NCBI RefSeq assembly: GCF_004959935.1
Contig: NZ_SMYN01000013.1
Coordinates: 1-64,000, forward strand
From: Falsirhodobacter xinxiangensis
GTDB taxonomy: Bacteria > Pseudomonadota > Alphaproteobacteria > Rhodobacterales > Rhodobacteraceae
Length of the DNA: 64,000 nt
Direction of reading: 5' to 3'
Positions 10,320-18,670 of the stretch are shown piece after piece. The translations under genes were made by a program, and so were the position numbers. Under the pieces are notes generated by a model. That model searched no databases, was not told the origin of the DNA, and saw nothing but the letters and a program-made list of their open reading frames with translations. Every line of letters starts with the position of its first letter. Within the stretch, counting starts at the first letter, position 1.

Positions 10320-11786
10320 ATGACGAACGTGCGACAAAGCCTCGATGGGCAGTCCTTCGACGTCGTCATCGTCGGCGCGGGGGCGGTAGGCTGCACGACC
10401 GCGCGGGAATTGGCCGCGCGCGGATACCGAACGCTCCTTCTGGACCGAGCCGACATCGGCTCGGGAACCTCCTCACGCTCCAGCAGGATGCTGTATTCCG
10501 GCCTGGGTTATCTGGCCGTGCGCTATCCCCTTTGGCAGATGGCGCTTCATCCGGTCGATATGATGCGTCGGCTGATCTATGCGCGCGACGTGATGCGCTG
10601 CCGCGCCGAACTGGTCGAGACGATGCCGCAGCACCTGACGCGGCACCGTTTCTTCTATCCCTTCCGGCGGGGCGATCGGTATCCGCCTTGGCTGGTCGAT
10701 ATCGGCTTTCGCATGATGGAGATGCTTGGCGGTTGGCGCGTGCCGCTTCATTACCGCCGATCGTCGCGCGCCGAGGCCTCCAGCGGGTTGGTCGATCGCC
10801 TCGGTCCGGTGACGGGCATCGGCAGTTTCGATGAATACATGTATGCTTGGCCCGAGCGTACCTGCGTCGATACCGCGTTGGATGCCGAACGCCGGGGTGC
10901 CACGATCCGAACCTATACCGCCGTCGTGGGGGTCGAACGCGAGGCATCGGGCTGTACGCTGCGGCTGGAGGATCGAAGCCCGGACCGCGCCGGACCGGCG
11001 ACCGTATCCGCCAAGATGATCGTGAATGCCGCCGGGCCATGGATAGACCGTATTGCCGGAGATGCGGGCGCCCCGCGCGTCCGGGGTATAAAAGGCGTCA
11101 ATGTGATGGTGCGCCTGCCCGAAAGCTTTCATGGGCAGGGGCTAGAGGCATTCTCAAGCAAGGGCGAGCCGTTCTACGTCTTCCCGTGGCGCGATCTGCA
11201 TTTCGTCGGCCCGACGGAAACCGTCGTCACGGATGATCCGGACGACGTCTCGGTGTTGCCCGAGGAGGTGGATTACGTTCTGTCCGAGGCAAATCGGCTG
11301 TTCCCCGACCTTCACCTGTCGCGGAACGACGTGGCCCATTGCTGGTGCGGTGTCCGGCCGACCTCCACCATTGATGGCAAGACCACCGCCCTTCCCGTCC
11401 GCGTGGTAGAGCGCGACGGATCGCCCGGTTTGATCGCGGTCACGGGTTCGACGATCATGCTTCACCGACACGCCGGACGGCTTGCCGCGCGAGCGGTCGA
11501 AAAGCGGCTTGGCAAGAGAGGTGCCGGTCCTTCGGGGTCGATCCCTCTGGGTCCGCCCGACGTGACCGACATCCTGCGCGACGAACATGTCGTCAGGCTG
11601 GGTGACCTCGTCCGCCGCAGATTGCCGAACGGGCTGGACCCCGACCTAGGGCGCGATGGGATCGAGGATCTGTCGCACACAGCGGCGGCCGCGCTCGGCT
11701 GGTCCGAAACCCGCCGCGCGGCCGAGGTCGCCGAGTTTCTTGCCGACACGGCCAAGATCTATCCAGGGGCCAAGACCCTGCCCTAG
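10320..11786 (+). CDS. FAD-dependent oxidoreductase, GlpD-like (DAO superfamily)
   Basis: A 488-residue flavoprotein. Residues near 15-50 hold the FAD site (VIVGAGAVG), followed by GSGTSSRSSRMLYSGLGYL, which aligns with the GlpD motif GTSS.ST.LIHGGLRYL. The C-terminal helical part resembles the GlpD accessory domain. The arginine of GLRYL is glycine and the histidine before it is tyrosine, so glycerol-3-phosphate is doubtful as substrate. It starts 10 bases after proV and is probably cotranscribed. It may oxidise a proline-derived or hydroxylated intermediate; that is inference. The end shares four bases (CTAG) with the convergent GntR gene. Confidence 0.75.
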   Translation: MTNVRQSLDGQSFDVVIVGAGAVGCTTARELAARGYRTLLLDRADIGSGTSSRSSRMLYSGLGYLAVRYPLWQMALHPVDMMRRLIYARDVMRCRAELVETMPQHLTRHRFFYPFRRGDRYPPWLVDIGFRMMEMLGGWRVPLHYRRSSRAEASSGLVDRLGPVTGIGSFDEYMYAWPERTCVDTALDAERRGATIRTYTAVVGVEREASGCTLRLEDRSPDRAGPATVSAKMIVNAAGPWIDRIAGDAGAPRVRGIKGVNVMVRLPESFHGQGLEAFSSKGEPFYVFPWRDLHFVGPTETVVTDDPDDVSVLPEEVDYVLSEANRLFPDLHLSRNDVAHCWCGVRPTSTIDGKTTALPVRVVERDGSPGLIAVTGSTIMLHRHAGRLAARAVEKRLGKRGAGPSGSIPLGPPDVTDILRDEHVVRLGDLVRRRLPNGLDPDLGRDGIEDLSHTAAAALGWSETRRAAEVAEFLADTAKIYPGAKTLP

Positions 11787-12457
11787 AACCGGGCCCCGGG
11801 CAGAAAGCGGTGGAGCGATTTGTTCGCACCCATGATGTGGTCATAGGTCAGACGCGAGGCCAGCCCCGCGTCCCCCGCCCGGCACGCATCAAGGATCGCG
11901 TGATGTTCCTCGTTCGCGATCCCTTTGCCGACGGACAGCGTCAACTGGATGCGAAGATAGCGTTCCAGCCTGACGTTGATCGTCCGGATCAGTTCGACCA
12001 GATAGGGTCGCTGCGCGTCCAGATAGAGGCTGCTGTGGAACTGCCAGTTCAGCGCCGACCACTGCGCCACATCCCCCGCCTCGTCGAAGGCGGCGCAGCA
12101 GGCGCTGGCACGCGCAAGGCTTTCGGCGGTCATCATCGGCACCGAAAAGCCAATCGCATTCGATTCGAGGATCGCCCGGGTCTCGAATATCTGCGCGATC
12201 TCGGGATCGGAAACCGCACGAACCACGACGCCGCGATTTGGAATGAAGGCGACAAATCCTTCGGCCTCAAGGCGTTTCAGCGCCTCGCGAACCGGGATCT
12301 TGCTGACGTTGAACCGGCGCGCCACCTCGTCCTGACGTATCGGCTCCCCATCGTTGAGCGATCCGTCGGCGATCGCACCGCGGATGTAGTTCAGAATCGC
12401 GTCAGCCGTGGATGATCCTGCCTCGGGTTCCGGTTTGATGAGCGATTGGGTAGTCAT
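11783..12457 (-). CDS. GntR family transcriptional regulator (FCD subfamily)
   Basis: A 224-residue regulator with an N-terminal winged helix (about 18-85, with RQDEVARRFNVSKIPVREALKRLE) and a C-terminal FCD ligand-binding domain (about 95-215, with the NWQFHSSLY histidine). FCD members are mostly repressors of amino acid, sugar acid and hydroxyproline pathways. The gene is divergent from the proX-like gene. Two GTATAC palindromes, at 12557 and 7281, mark likely targets. The start at 12457 follows AGGA; a longer in-frame extension to 12607 would cross the neighbouring promoter. Confidence 0.9.
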   Translation of the reverse strand: MTTQSLIKPEPEAGSSTADAILNYIRGAIADGSLNDGEPIRQDEVARRFNVSKIPVREALKRLEAEGFVAFIPNRGVVVRAVSDPEIAQIFETRAILESNAIGFSVPMMTAESLARASACCAAFDEAGDVAQWSALNWQFHSSLYLDAQRPYLVELIRTINVRLERYLRIQLTLSVGKGIANEEHHAILDACRAGDAGLASRLTYDHIMGANKSLHRFLPGARF

Positions 12458-12556
12458 GGGCCAATCCTTAAAATTTCGCAGTAAGGGCCGCCTTGCTCGG
12501 GGTGCCCTCGACGAACTTGACATAACAGTCAAGTTGGCAAACTCTGATGTCAGGAC

Positions 12557-12566
12557 TCGTATACGA
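12557..12566. promoter_or_regulatory. Perfect palindrome TCGTATACGA, probable GntR operator
   Basis: This 10-base perfect palindrome lies 31 bases upstream of the proX-like start and 99 bases upstream of the divergent GntR start. It shares CGTATACGATT with the site at 7282-7292. It is immediately followed by an AT-rich stretch (TATAATAAAAC) that may contain the -10 region of the proX-like gene, so bound repressor would block transcription. Confidence 0.6.
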
Positions 12567-12597
12567 TTCCTATAATAAAACATAACAGGGGTCTGCC

Positions 12598-13593
12598 ATG
12601 AAAACACTGCTTGCTTCTACAGCACTGTCTGTAGTCTGTGCTGCCGGGGTTGCCAGCGCTCAAGACTGCGGTTCCGTCAGCATTGCCAACATGAACGTGC
12701 AAAGCGCCGAAATCCTTGCCAACATCGACAAGATCATTCTTGAAGAAGGCTACGACTGCGACGTTTCGCTGGTGCCGGGCGATACGGTTCCGACAGGAAC
12801 GTCCATGGTCGAAAAGGGTGGTCCGGACCTTTCGCCGGAAACCTGGGTGGACCTCTTGCCCGAGATCATTCCGCGCGGTCTGGAAGAAGGCAAGATCGTT
12901 CAGGGCGCCCCTGCTTTGCATGACGGCGGTGTTCAAGGTTGGTGGATTCCGAAATACGTCGCCGACGCCCATCCCGACATCAAGACCGTGGATGACGCGC
13001 TCGCGCATCCCGAACTTTTCCCGCACCCGGACGATCCGTCGCAGGGGGCAATCTTCAACGGCGCGCAGGGCTGGGGCGCGACGGTCGTCACCGGACAGCT
13101 GTTCAAGGCCTATGACGCCGAGAACAAGGGCTTCGGGCTTGTCGAACCGGGATCGGCCGCAGGTCTGGACGGCCTGATCGCCCGCGCCTACGAGCGCGAG
13201 CAAGGGTTTATCACCTATTACTGGGCGCCGACGGGTCTGCTGGCGAAATACCCTCTGGTCAAGCTGGAGGCGTCGGTCGAACACGATCCGGCGGAATGGA
13301 CGCGGTGCATCACCGTCGTCGATTGCCCCGACCCCAAGGTCAGCGCATGGCCGGTCGATCGCGTCTATTCCATCATGACCAAGAGCTTCAGCGAAAGTAC
13401 CAGCCCCGAGGTGGTCAAATACCTTGATACGCGCAGTTGGGGTAACGAAAAGGTCGCCGAAATCCTTGCCTGGATGACTGACAACCAGGCCACCGGCGAA
13501 GATGCCGCCTATCACTTCCTGGAAGAAAACGCCGATATCTGGACGCCTTGGGTATCCCCCGACGCGGCAGAGAAAATCTCCTCGGCACTTTGA
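12598..13593 (+). CDS. Glycine/proline betaine-type ABC transporter substrate-binding protein (ProX-like)
   Basis: A 331-residue periplasmic protein of the OpuAC/ProX family with a Sec signal peptide (about 1-21, cleaved after VASA). Aromatic-rich segments (ETWVDLLP, GGVQGWWIPKYV, FITYYWAP, NADIWTPWV) are typical of the cage that holds trimethylammonium or dimethylammonium groups. It completes the importer with the permease and ATPase at 8401-10309, although it is expressed from a separate promoter carrying the GntR palindrome. Substrate specificity within the betaines cannot be read from sequence. Confidence 0.92.
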   Translation: MKTLLASTALSVVCAAGVASAQDCGSVSIANMNVQSAEILANIDKIILEEGYDCDVSLVPGDTVPTGTSMVEKGGPDLSPETWVDLLPEIIPRGLEEGKIVQGAPALHDGGVQGWWIPKYVADAHPDIKTVDDALAHPELFPHPDDPSQGAIFNGAQGWGATVVTGQLFKAYDAENKGFGLVEPGSAAGLDGLIARAYEREQGFITYYWAPTGLLAKYPLVKLEASVEHDPAEWTRCITVVDCPDPKVSAWPVDRVYSIMTKSFSESTSPEVVKYLDTRSWGNEKVAEILAWMTDNQATGEDAAYHFLEENADIWTPWVSPDAAEKISSAL

Positions 13594-13659
13594 TCCATCA
13601 GCCCCGCCCGAGCACCGGGCGGGGCACCTCCAACTCCCCGAACAGATCGAGAAATCCTC

Positions 13660-14712
13660 ATGGCCTTCAAGCGTATGATTCACGCGGTGGATACGCATGC
13701 CGGAACGCCGATGCGCGTCATCACCGGCGGCGTGCCGAAGATCCCCGGTGCCAGCGTCTATGAAAAGATGAAGTGGCTGCAGCAGAACGACGACCAGCTG
13801 CGCCTTCTCATGCTCCGCGAGCCGCGCGGCTATCCGGCGCATTGCTGCAACATCATCGTGCCCCCTTCGCATCCCGAGGCGGATGCCGGGTATGTGATCA
13901 TGGAGCAGATCGAATACCCGGTCATGTCGGGGGGAAACACGATCTCGGTCGTGACCGTCCTTCTGGAAACCGGGATGCTGCCGATGAAGGAACCCGTGAC
14001 GGAACTGAAACTGGAAGCGCCTGCGGGGCTGATCCGCATCACCGCGGAATGCAAGGACAACAAGGTCAAGAGCGTCACGTTCAAGAACGTTCCGGCTTTC
14101 GCCGCACATCTGGATGCCGAAATCGACGTGCCGCATCTGGGCAAGGTCCGCGTGGATGTCGGCTGGGGCGGCATGTTCTATGTCATCGCCGACGTCCGCC
14201 AGTTCAAAGGGCTGGAGATCATCCCCGACCATGGAAAGGAGATTGCCCGCATTTCCTCGATGATCCGGGAAGCGGCCATCGAACAGCTGCCCGTCGCGCA
14301 TCCCGACTACCCCGGAGTGGGCATCACCATCTCGCAGCTTTCCGGCCCGTCGCAGGACCCGAACGCCGATTGGAAGAACGCGGTCACGATGTCCACCGGC
14401 AATTTCTCGTGGGATAACCCCGCGACCTGGACGGGGGCACTCGATCGTTGCCCATGCGGGACGGGCACTTGCGCCAAAATGGCGACGCTGCATGCCAAGG
14501 GGGAATTGCCGCTTGGCCAGAAGTTCCGCCATCAGGGCATTCTGGGAAACATCTATACGGGGCAACTGGTCGAAGAAACGACGATCGGCGATCGCAAGGC
14601 CGTCGTTCCGACCGTCAGCGGGACAAGCTGGATCTTCGGCTACAATACCATCGTGCTTGATCACGACGATCCCTTCACCGAAGGATTCACTGTCGGGGAC
14701 ACCTGGGCCTGA
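13660..14712 (+). CDS. Proline racemase superfamily enzyme with Ser/Cys pair (hydroxyproline epimerase or trans-3-hydroxyproline dehydratase type)
   Basis: A 350-residue PLP-independent enzyme. The two catalytic positions are Ser90 (in VMSGGNT) and Cys266 (in CPCGTGT). Proline racemases and classical 4-hydroxyproline 2-epimerases have Cys/Cys, and the known trans-3-hydroxy-L-proline dehydratases of the human type have Cys/Thr. Ser/Cys members have been assigned to hydroxyproline epimerisation or dehydration. A dehydratase would feed delta1-pyrroline-2-carboxylate to the OCD-family reductase at 42-974. It lies 66 bases after the proX-like gene and is probably cotranscribed with it. Confidence 0.88.
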   Translation: MAFKRMIHAVDTHAGTPMRVITGGVPKIPGASVYEKMKWLQQNDDQLRLLMLREPRGYPAHCCNIIVPPSHPEADAGYVIMEQIEYPVMSGGNTISVVTVLLETGMLPMKEPVTELKLEAPAGLIRITAECKDNKVKSVTFKNVPAFAAHLDAEIDVPHLGKVRVDVGWGGMFYVIADVRQFKGLEIIPDHGKEIARISSMIREAAIEQLPVAHPDYPGVGITISQLSGPSQDPNADWKNAVTMSTGNFSWDNPATWTGALDRCPCGTGTCAKMATLHAKGELPLGQKFRHQGILGNIYTGQLVEETTIGDRKAVVPTVSGTSWIFGYNTIVLDHDDPFTEGFTVGDTWA

Positions 14713-14716
14713 TCCT

Positions 14717-14761
14717 GCACCGAAACAGCGCCTCCCGGCTTGCGGCGCTGTCCATCGGTGC
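14717..14761 (+). terminator. Two-tier hairpin after the racemase-family gene
   Basis: The outer arms GCACCGA (14717-14723) and TCGGTGC (14755-14761) enclose the inner arms ACAGCGCC (14725-14732) and GGCGCTGT (14744-14751). The hairpin starts five bases after the stop codon. There is no T-run, so it may protect the 3' end or aid factor-dependent termination rather than act as a classical terminator. Confidence 0.5.
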
Positions 14762-14841
14762 GACACCCTCCCCGAGCAAATCGCTTGCCTAGCTGCCTGC
14801 GCGGGGAAGTGCGAAGTCACAAGGAGGTCTAAAGAGCCCGC

Positions 14842-15392
14842 ACCGCGCCTCCCACCGCGCAGACGCAGGTCGTGGCGCTGGGATTCTCGTTCGTCGATCC
14901 GCTGGCTTCGGTTGCCATCTCGCCGATCGGTGTCGCGGATGATGACGACCCTGCGCGCCTGCCTGCGGATGTGCGCAATATCGTCGGCGACTGGACCTCG
15001 GTCGGCCTCCGCGCCCAGCCGAGCATCGAGGGGACCGCTGCCCTCAAGCCGGACCTGATCATCGCCGATCTGAAGCGCCACGCCGGCAGCTACGACGCGC
15101 TCAACGCCATCGCTCTGCTGCGCCCCTCGCGCGGCGAGGATTACGGATGCCGCCTGCAGTCGGCAGCCGTGATCGGCGAAGCGATCGGCAAGGTCCCCGA
15201 AATGACCGACCGTCCATGGCGGACTATGCCGCCACGGTGCAGGAACGGGCGACGATGATGATCTTCGGCGCGGCGCGCGAGGAGGGCTTCTCGCGCTCGC
15301 CCTCGAATATCTGCTGGCCGGACATCACCGCCGCCCCTCGATCGACGACGAATGGAGCGAGGCGCTTTGCGCCGGAATGGCTCGCCTTGTGA
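14842..15392 (+). pseudogene. Relic of a FecB-type ferric siderophore binding protein
   Basis: One frame (from about 14842 to 15210) reads VVALGFSFVDPLASVAISP, then DWTSVGLRAQPS and KPDLIIAD, which is the periplasmic binding protein fold of iron-dicitrate/siderophore transporters. It then breaks, and homology resumes in another frame near 15217 (MADYAATVQERATMMIFGAA). No start codon, signal peptide or full-length frame survives. It is a decayed gene, followed by a permease relic of the same kind of transporter. Confidence 0.6.
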
Positions 15393-15841
15393 CACTTCCG
15401 GCCCAGGAACAGGGGCTGGGCGCGCCGACAGGCTGGCAGGATCGCTCAAGGATGCGCGGTGGCCGGACTCACCGACATGGGCTGGACCCAGGCCATCGCC
15501 GCCATCCTTGTGGCACTCGCTTCCCCGCGCTGACCCTCGTGATCCTCGGGGCTGAAACCGTGCGGGCACGTGGTGTCTGCCGGAGCCTTCCGATCTTTGC
15601 GGTTTCCGGGGCCGCCGCCTTTCTGAGGCTGATGGCACCGAACCCCGCCCCCGCCATGATCGGCGCGAAGCACCGTCTGGTCCTGCCGATGAGCGCGGGC
15701 CTCGACGCCCTGCTGCTCCTTGCCGACGCGCGATTCCGTTTCGTCGATCACGTTGCGGCTCTGACGGGCGAAAGCCTCATCGCCGCAGGGGCGCCAACCG
15801 AAATCGCGTCGGAGGATCTGGCTCCCAATGCGCCACCCTGA
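15393..15841 (+). pseudogene. Relic of a FecCD-type siderophore transporter permease
   Basis: Pieces in three frames resemble consecutive FecCD segments: LAGSLKDARWPD near 15430, DMGWTQAIAAILVALA near 15476, then LTLVILGAETVRARGV and GAKHRLVLPMSAGLDALLLLAD near 15532-15735. Frameshifts break the membrane helices, and the C-terminal part no longer resembles the family. Together with the FecB fragment it marks an inactivated iron-siderophore importer; no ATPase remnant was recognised. Confidence 0.5.
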
Positions 15842-15865
15842 TGATGATCGTGCGGAACGATCCGG

Positions 15866-16567
15866 TTACTGCGTCCGAACCCTGACCAACATCGCCTGTC
15901 GGGAAAGCGACGCGAACTCCCGCCGCCAAAGCACATAGACGGTGGCGGTGGCCGCAACCAGAAGAGGCAGAGGGCCGATCAGCCACGGCAGACATGCCAG
16001 CGCGAAATAGACCGATCTGAGCGCCGCGTTGAAGTTCTTTGCCGCGTGGATATTTACCTCCGCCGCCTGATCCGCCCGGGGAAATGCCTCGGGGTCCTCG
16101 GGATCGTTGGGCACCGCCGCCATGAGGATAGCGCAATACCCGAACAGACGGTGCGCCCAGACGAAGCGCAGGAAGGCGTCGGTCACGAAAAGCAGCGTGA
16201 CGAGGATCTTCACGTCCCACACCACCTCGGGGGTCGGTTGCGCGGTGAAATCCCGTGCCAGATTCGACAGCTGCTCGCCCTTGCCCAGCAAGGCAAGCCC
16301 ACCCCCGATCGCGATCATCGTGGCCGAGACATAGAAGCTGGTCGCCTGACGAAGATTGTCGATGACATTGGCATCGAAGATGCGCGGCGACCGGGTGACA
16401 AGCTGCCTCATCCAGTCGCGACGGAAATCGCGCATGATCACGGAAACGGATGGCCGCCCCTTTGGCGGATGTTCCACCAGCCGGCCGATCACGAACCAGC
16501 CCACCCAGAGCAGAAGGACGCCCATGCCGTCGACGTAGGTGAAGTGATAGAGCGCAGCTTGATTCAT
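15866..16567 (-). CDS. DUF599 family membrane protein
   Basis: About 233 residues with four to five hydrophobic segments (near 8-28, 85-105, 130-150 and 185-215), the segment DANVIDNLRQATSFYVSATMIAIGG and the R.FGYC.IL region typical of DUF599 proteins. The function of the family is unknown. ATG 16567 was chosen over an upstream TTG (16585). The gene is separate from the large membrane operon to its right. Confidence 0.75.
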   Translation of the reverse strand: MNQAALYHFTYVDGMGVLLLWVGWFVIGRLVEHPPKGRPSVSVIMRDFRRDWMRQLVTRSPRIFDANVIDNLRQATSFYVSATMIAIGGGLALLGKGEQLSNLARDFTAQPTPEVVWDVKILVTLLFVTDAFLRFVWAHRLFGYCAILMAAVPNDPEDPEAFPRADQAAEVNIHAAKNFNAALRSVYFALACLPWLIGPLPLLVAATATVYVLWRREFASLSRQAMLVRVRTQ

Positions 16568-16615
16568 GACGCCTGATTTAGCCAATCATCGGATGATTGC
16601 CAAATGAAAGAGCCC

Positions 16616-18670
16616 TCATGCCGCCCGGCCCGTGAACCGCCCCTCGCGCAGCCATGCCGTCAGGATCAGCGCCGCCGCAATCAGCAGATAGAGCCATCCC
16701 GGAAGCAGCGCCGCAACCGTCACGTCCTGCGTCAGATAGGCGCCGCGCGGGGTGATCCCCAGCCAGCCGCGCCCTGCCGCGACGCGCCCCTCGCCCACGG
16801 CGCGGATGTCCGGCTCGCCCTGCTCGATCCGTGCCGTTCCTGTGATCACCCCGGCCAGCTTTTCGTTCGTCGCGATGGTTTCCTCGAACTCCTTCGGCGC
16901 GCTTGGGCCGACTGCGACCACCGTTTCCAGATCGCCTTGCGAGAGTTGGTAGAGCCCAAGCTCCGGCGCCTGCCATTCCGCCTGCCAGCGACCGGGCGAC
17001 ACCTCCTCCATCGGCAGGACCACGGACTCGCCGTCCGGCCCCGTCACGGTCACGTCGCCGGACGGCGTGTCCTGCACGGTGCGGCGCTGGATGGTCAGCG
17101 TCTCGTCCTCGGTGGTGGCGGTCAGCGCCTCCTCCTCCAGTTCCGGCTCCTTCATCATCCAGTGGGCCAGCCGCCGCGTCAGTTCAAGCTGCGGCCCGCC
17201 GCCCTCGTATCCGCGCCCCCACAGCCAAAGCTGGTCCGAGCCCATGACGGCCACCCGCCCCTCGCCCACGCGGTCCAGCACCAGAAGCGGCGTGCCATCC
17301 GCCTCCATCACCGTCTGGCCGCGGGTGGCCCGCATGTCGATATGGCGGAACCAGCGGCCCCAACCGCCTTCGGGGGCCAGATCCTCCAGCCCCTCGGTCA
17401 CGGGATGGCGGCGGCCAAGATCGGTCAACTCGGGCCGGAACCCGCCCTCCATCACCCGGCCCGAAGCCTCGACCGGCAGGATCTGCCCCAAAGGAGAGCG
17501 GTAGAGGCTGTCCGCCGTCCCGAACTCCGGCCCTGCCGCCACCAGCACCGTGCCGCCATTGGTGACGTAATCGCGCACATTCTCCAGATAGGAATTCGGC
17601 AGGATGCCCCGCAGACGGTATCGGTCGAAGATGATCAGGTCGAACTCGCTGACCTTTTCGACGAACAATTCGCGCGTGGGAAAGGCGATCAGCGACAGTT
17701 CCGACACCGGAATACCGTCCTGTTTTTCCGGCGGACGCAGGATTGTGAAATGCACCAGATCCACCGAGGCGTCGGATTTCAGCAGGTTGCGCCAAACACG
17801 TTCCCCGGCATGCGGCTCGCCCGACACCAGCAAGACGCGCAGACGATCGCGCACGCCGTTGATCTGCACCATCGCGGCGTTGTTGCGGTCGGTGATCTCG
17901 CCCTCTGCCGTTGCCACCGAGAATTGCAGCACGTTCATCCCGCCATGCGGCAGGGTCACGGGCAACTCCATATCCTCGCCCACCGGGACGTTGACGGTCA
18001 CTGGCGGCTCGGCGCCGACGCGAATGGTCAGGGGGGCGGCGGCATTGCCGGGCGGAACCGCTCCCTGATCCTCGACGCGCAGGGTCAGGCGGACCTCCTC
18101 GCCGATGATGGCGAAGGCGGGGGCGTTCTTGACGATCAGGCGGCGGTCCCAGTCATCCTCCTCGCCCGTTTGGATCAAGTGCAACGGCGCGGGCATCTCG
18201 GGGGCCAGCCCCGCATCATGCACCTGCCCGTCCGAGATCAGGAACGCCCCGGCGATGCGGGCACGCGGTTCTTCGGCCAGCGCCTCGGACAGCGCCTGCA
18301 TCAGCAGCGTGCCGGAATTGTCGTCGCCGTCGCCGACCCGGATCACGCGCAGTTCGGTGTTGTCCAGAGCGGCGACCTCTGCCTCAAGCGAAGACAGCGC
18401 CTCGGCGGTCTGGGCGGGACGGGTGCCGATACGCTGGCTGGCGCTGTCATCCACCACCGCGATCACGATGTCGGACAAGGGCGCGCGGTCTTCCTCCTGC
18501 ACCGCAGGATTGGCCAGCGCCAGCAGCAGCACCGCCGCCGCCAGCCCGCGCAGCCACCAGCCGCGCAGCCCGCGCCACAGCGCAAACCCCAGCATCACCG
18601 CGCCAACCGCCGCGACCACCCAGATCAGTGTCCACGGCAGCAGCGGATCGAAGATCAGCGTCCCGGTCAA
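16616..18670 (-). CDS. Large membrane-anchored protein with a glutamine amidotransferase-like domain
   Basis: A 684-residue protein with two N-terminal membrane helices (about 12-28 and 36-55), a VWA-like region beginning IVIAVVDDSASQR, a class I amidotransferase-like fold in the middle (VLLVSGEPHAGERVWRNLL, then NGGTVLVAAGPEF) and a C-terminal membrane helix near 655-675. No catalytic Cys-His-Glu triad is evident in the amidotransferase-like part, so it is probably structural. It is the last gene of the MoxR/DUF58/BatA-like operon and overlaps its upstream neighbour by four bases (ATGA). Confidence 0.75.
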   Translation of the reverse strand: MTGTLIFDPLLPWTLIWVVAAVGAVMLGFALWRGLRGWWLRGLAAAVLLLALANPAVQEEDRAPLSDIVIAVVDDSASQRIGTRPAQTAEALSSLEAEVAALDNTELRVIRVGDGDDNSGTLLMQALSEALAEEPRARIAGAFLISDGQVHDAGLAPEMPAPLHLIQTGEEDDWDRRLIVKNAPAFAIIGEEVRLTLRVEDQGAVPPGNAAAPLTIRVGAEPPVTVNVPVGEDMELPVTLPHGGMNVLQFSVATAEGEITDRNNAAMVQINGVRDRLRVLLVSGEPHAGERVWRNLLKSDASVDLVHFTILRPPEKQDGIPVSELSLIAFPTRELFVEKVSEFDLIIFDRYRLRGILPNSYLENVRDYVTNGGTVLVAAGPEFGTADSLYRSPLGQILPVEASGRVMEGGFRPELTDLGRRHPVTEGLEDLAPEGGWGRWFRHIDMRATRGQTVMEADGTPLLVLDRVGEGRVAVMGSDQLWLWGRGYEGGGPQLELTRRLAHWMMKEPELEEEALTATTEDETLTIQRRTVQDTPSGDVTVTGPDGESVVLPMEEVSPGRWQAEWQAPELGLYQLSQGDLETVVAVGPSAPKEFEETIATNEKLAGVITGTARIEQGEPDIRAVGEGRVAAGRGWLGITPRGAYLTQDVTVAALLPGWLYLLIAAALILTAWLREGRFTGRAA

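Noticed and set aside
14872-15258. A small intact binding protein gene
   Set aside because: The frame begins inside the mature FecB-like fold and loses homology after about 115 codons while the homology continues in another frame, so it was called a pseudogene.
15866-16585. The decayed siderophore locus extending into the DUF599 gene
   Set aside because: The DUF599 frame is intact, on the other strand, and typical in length, so it is not part of the relic.
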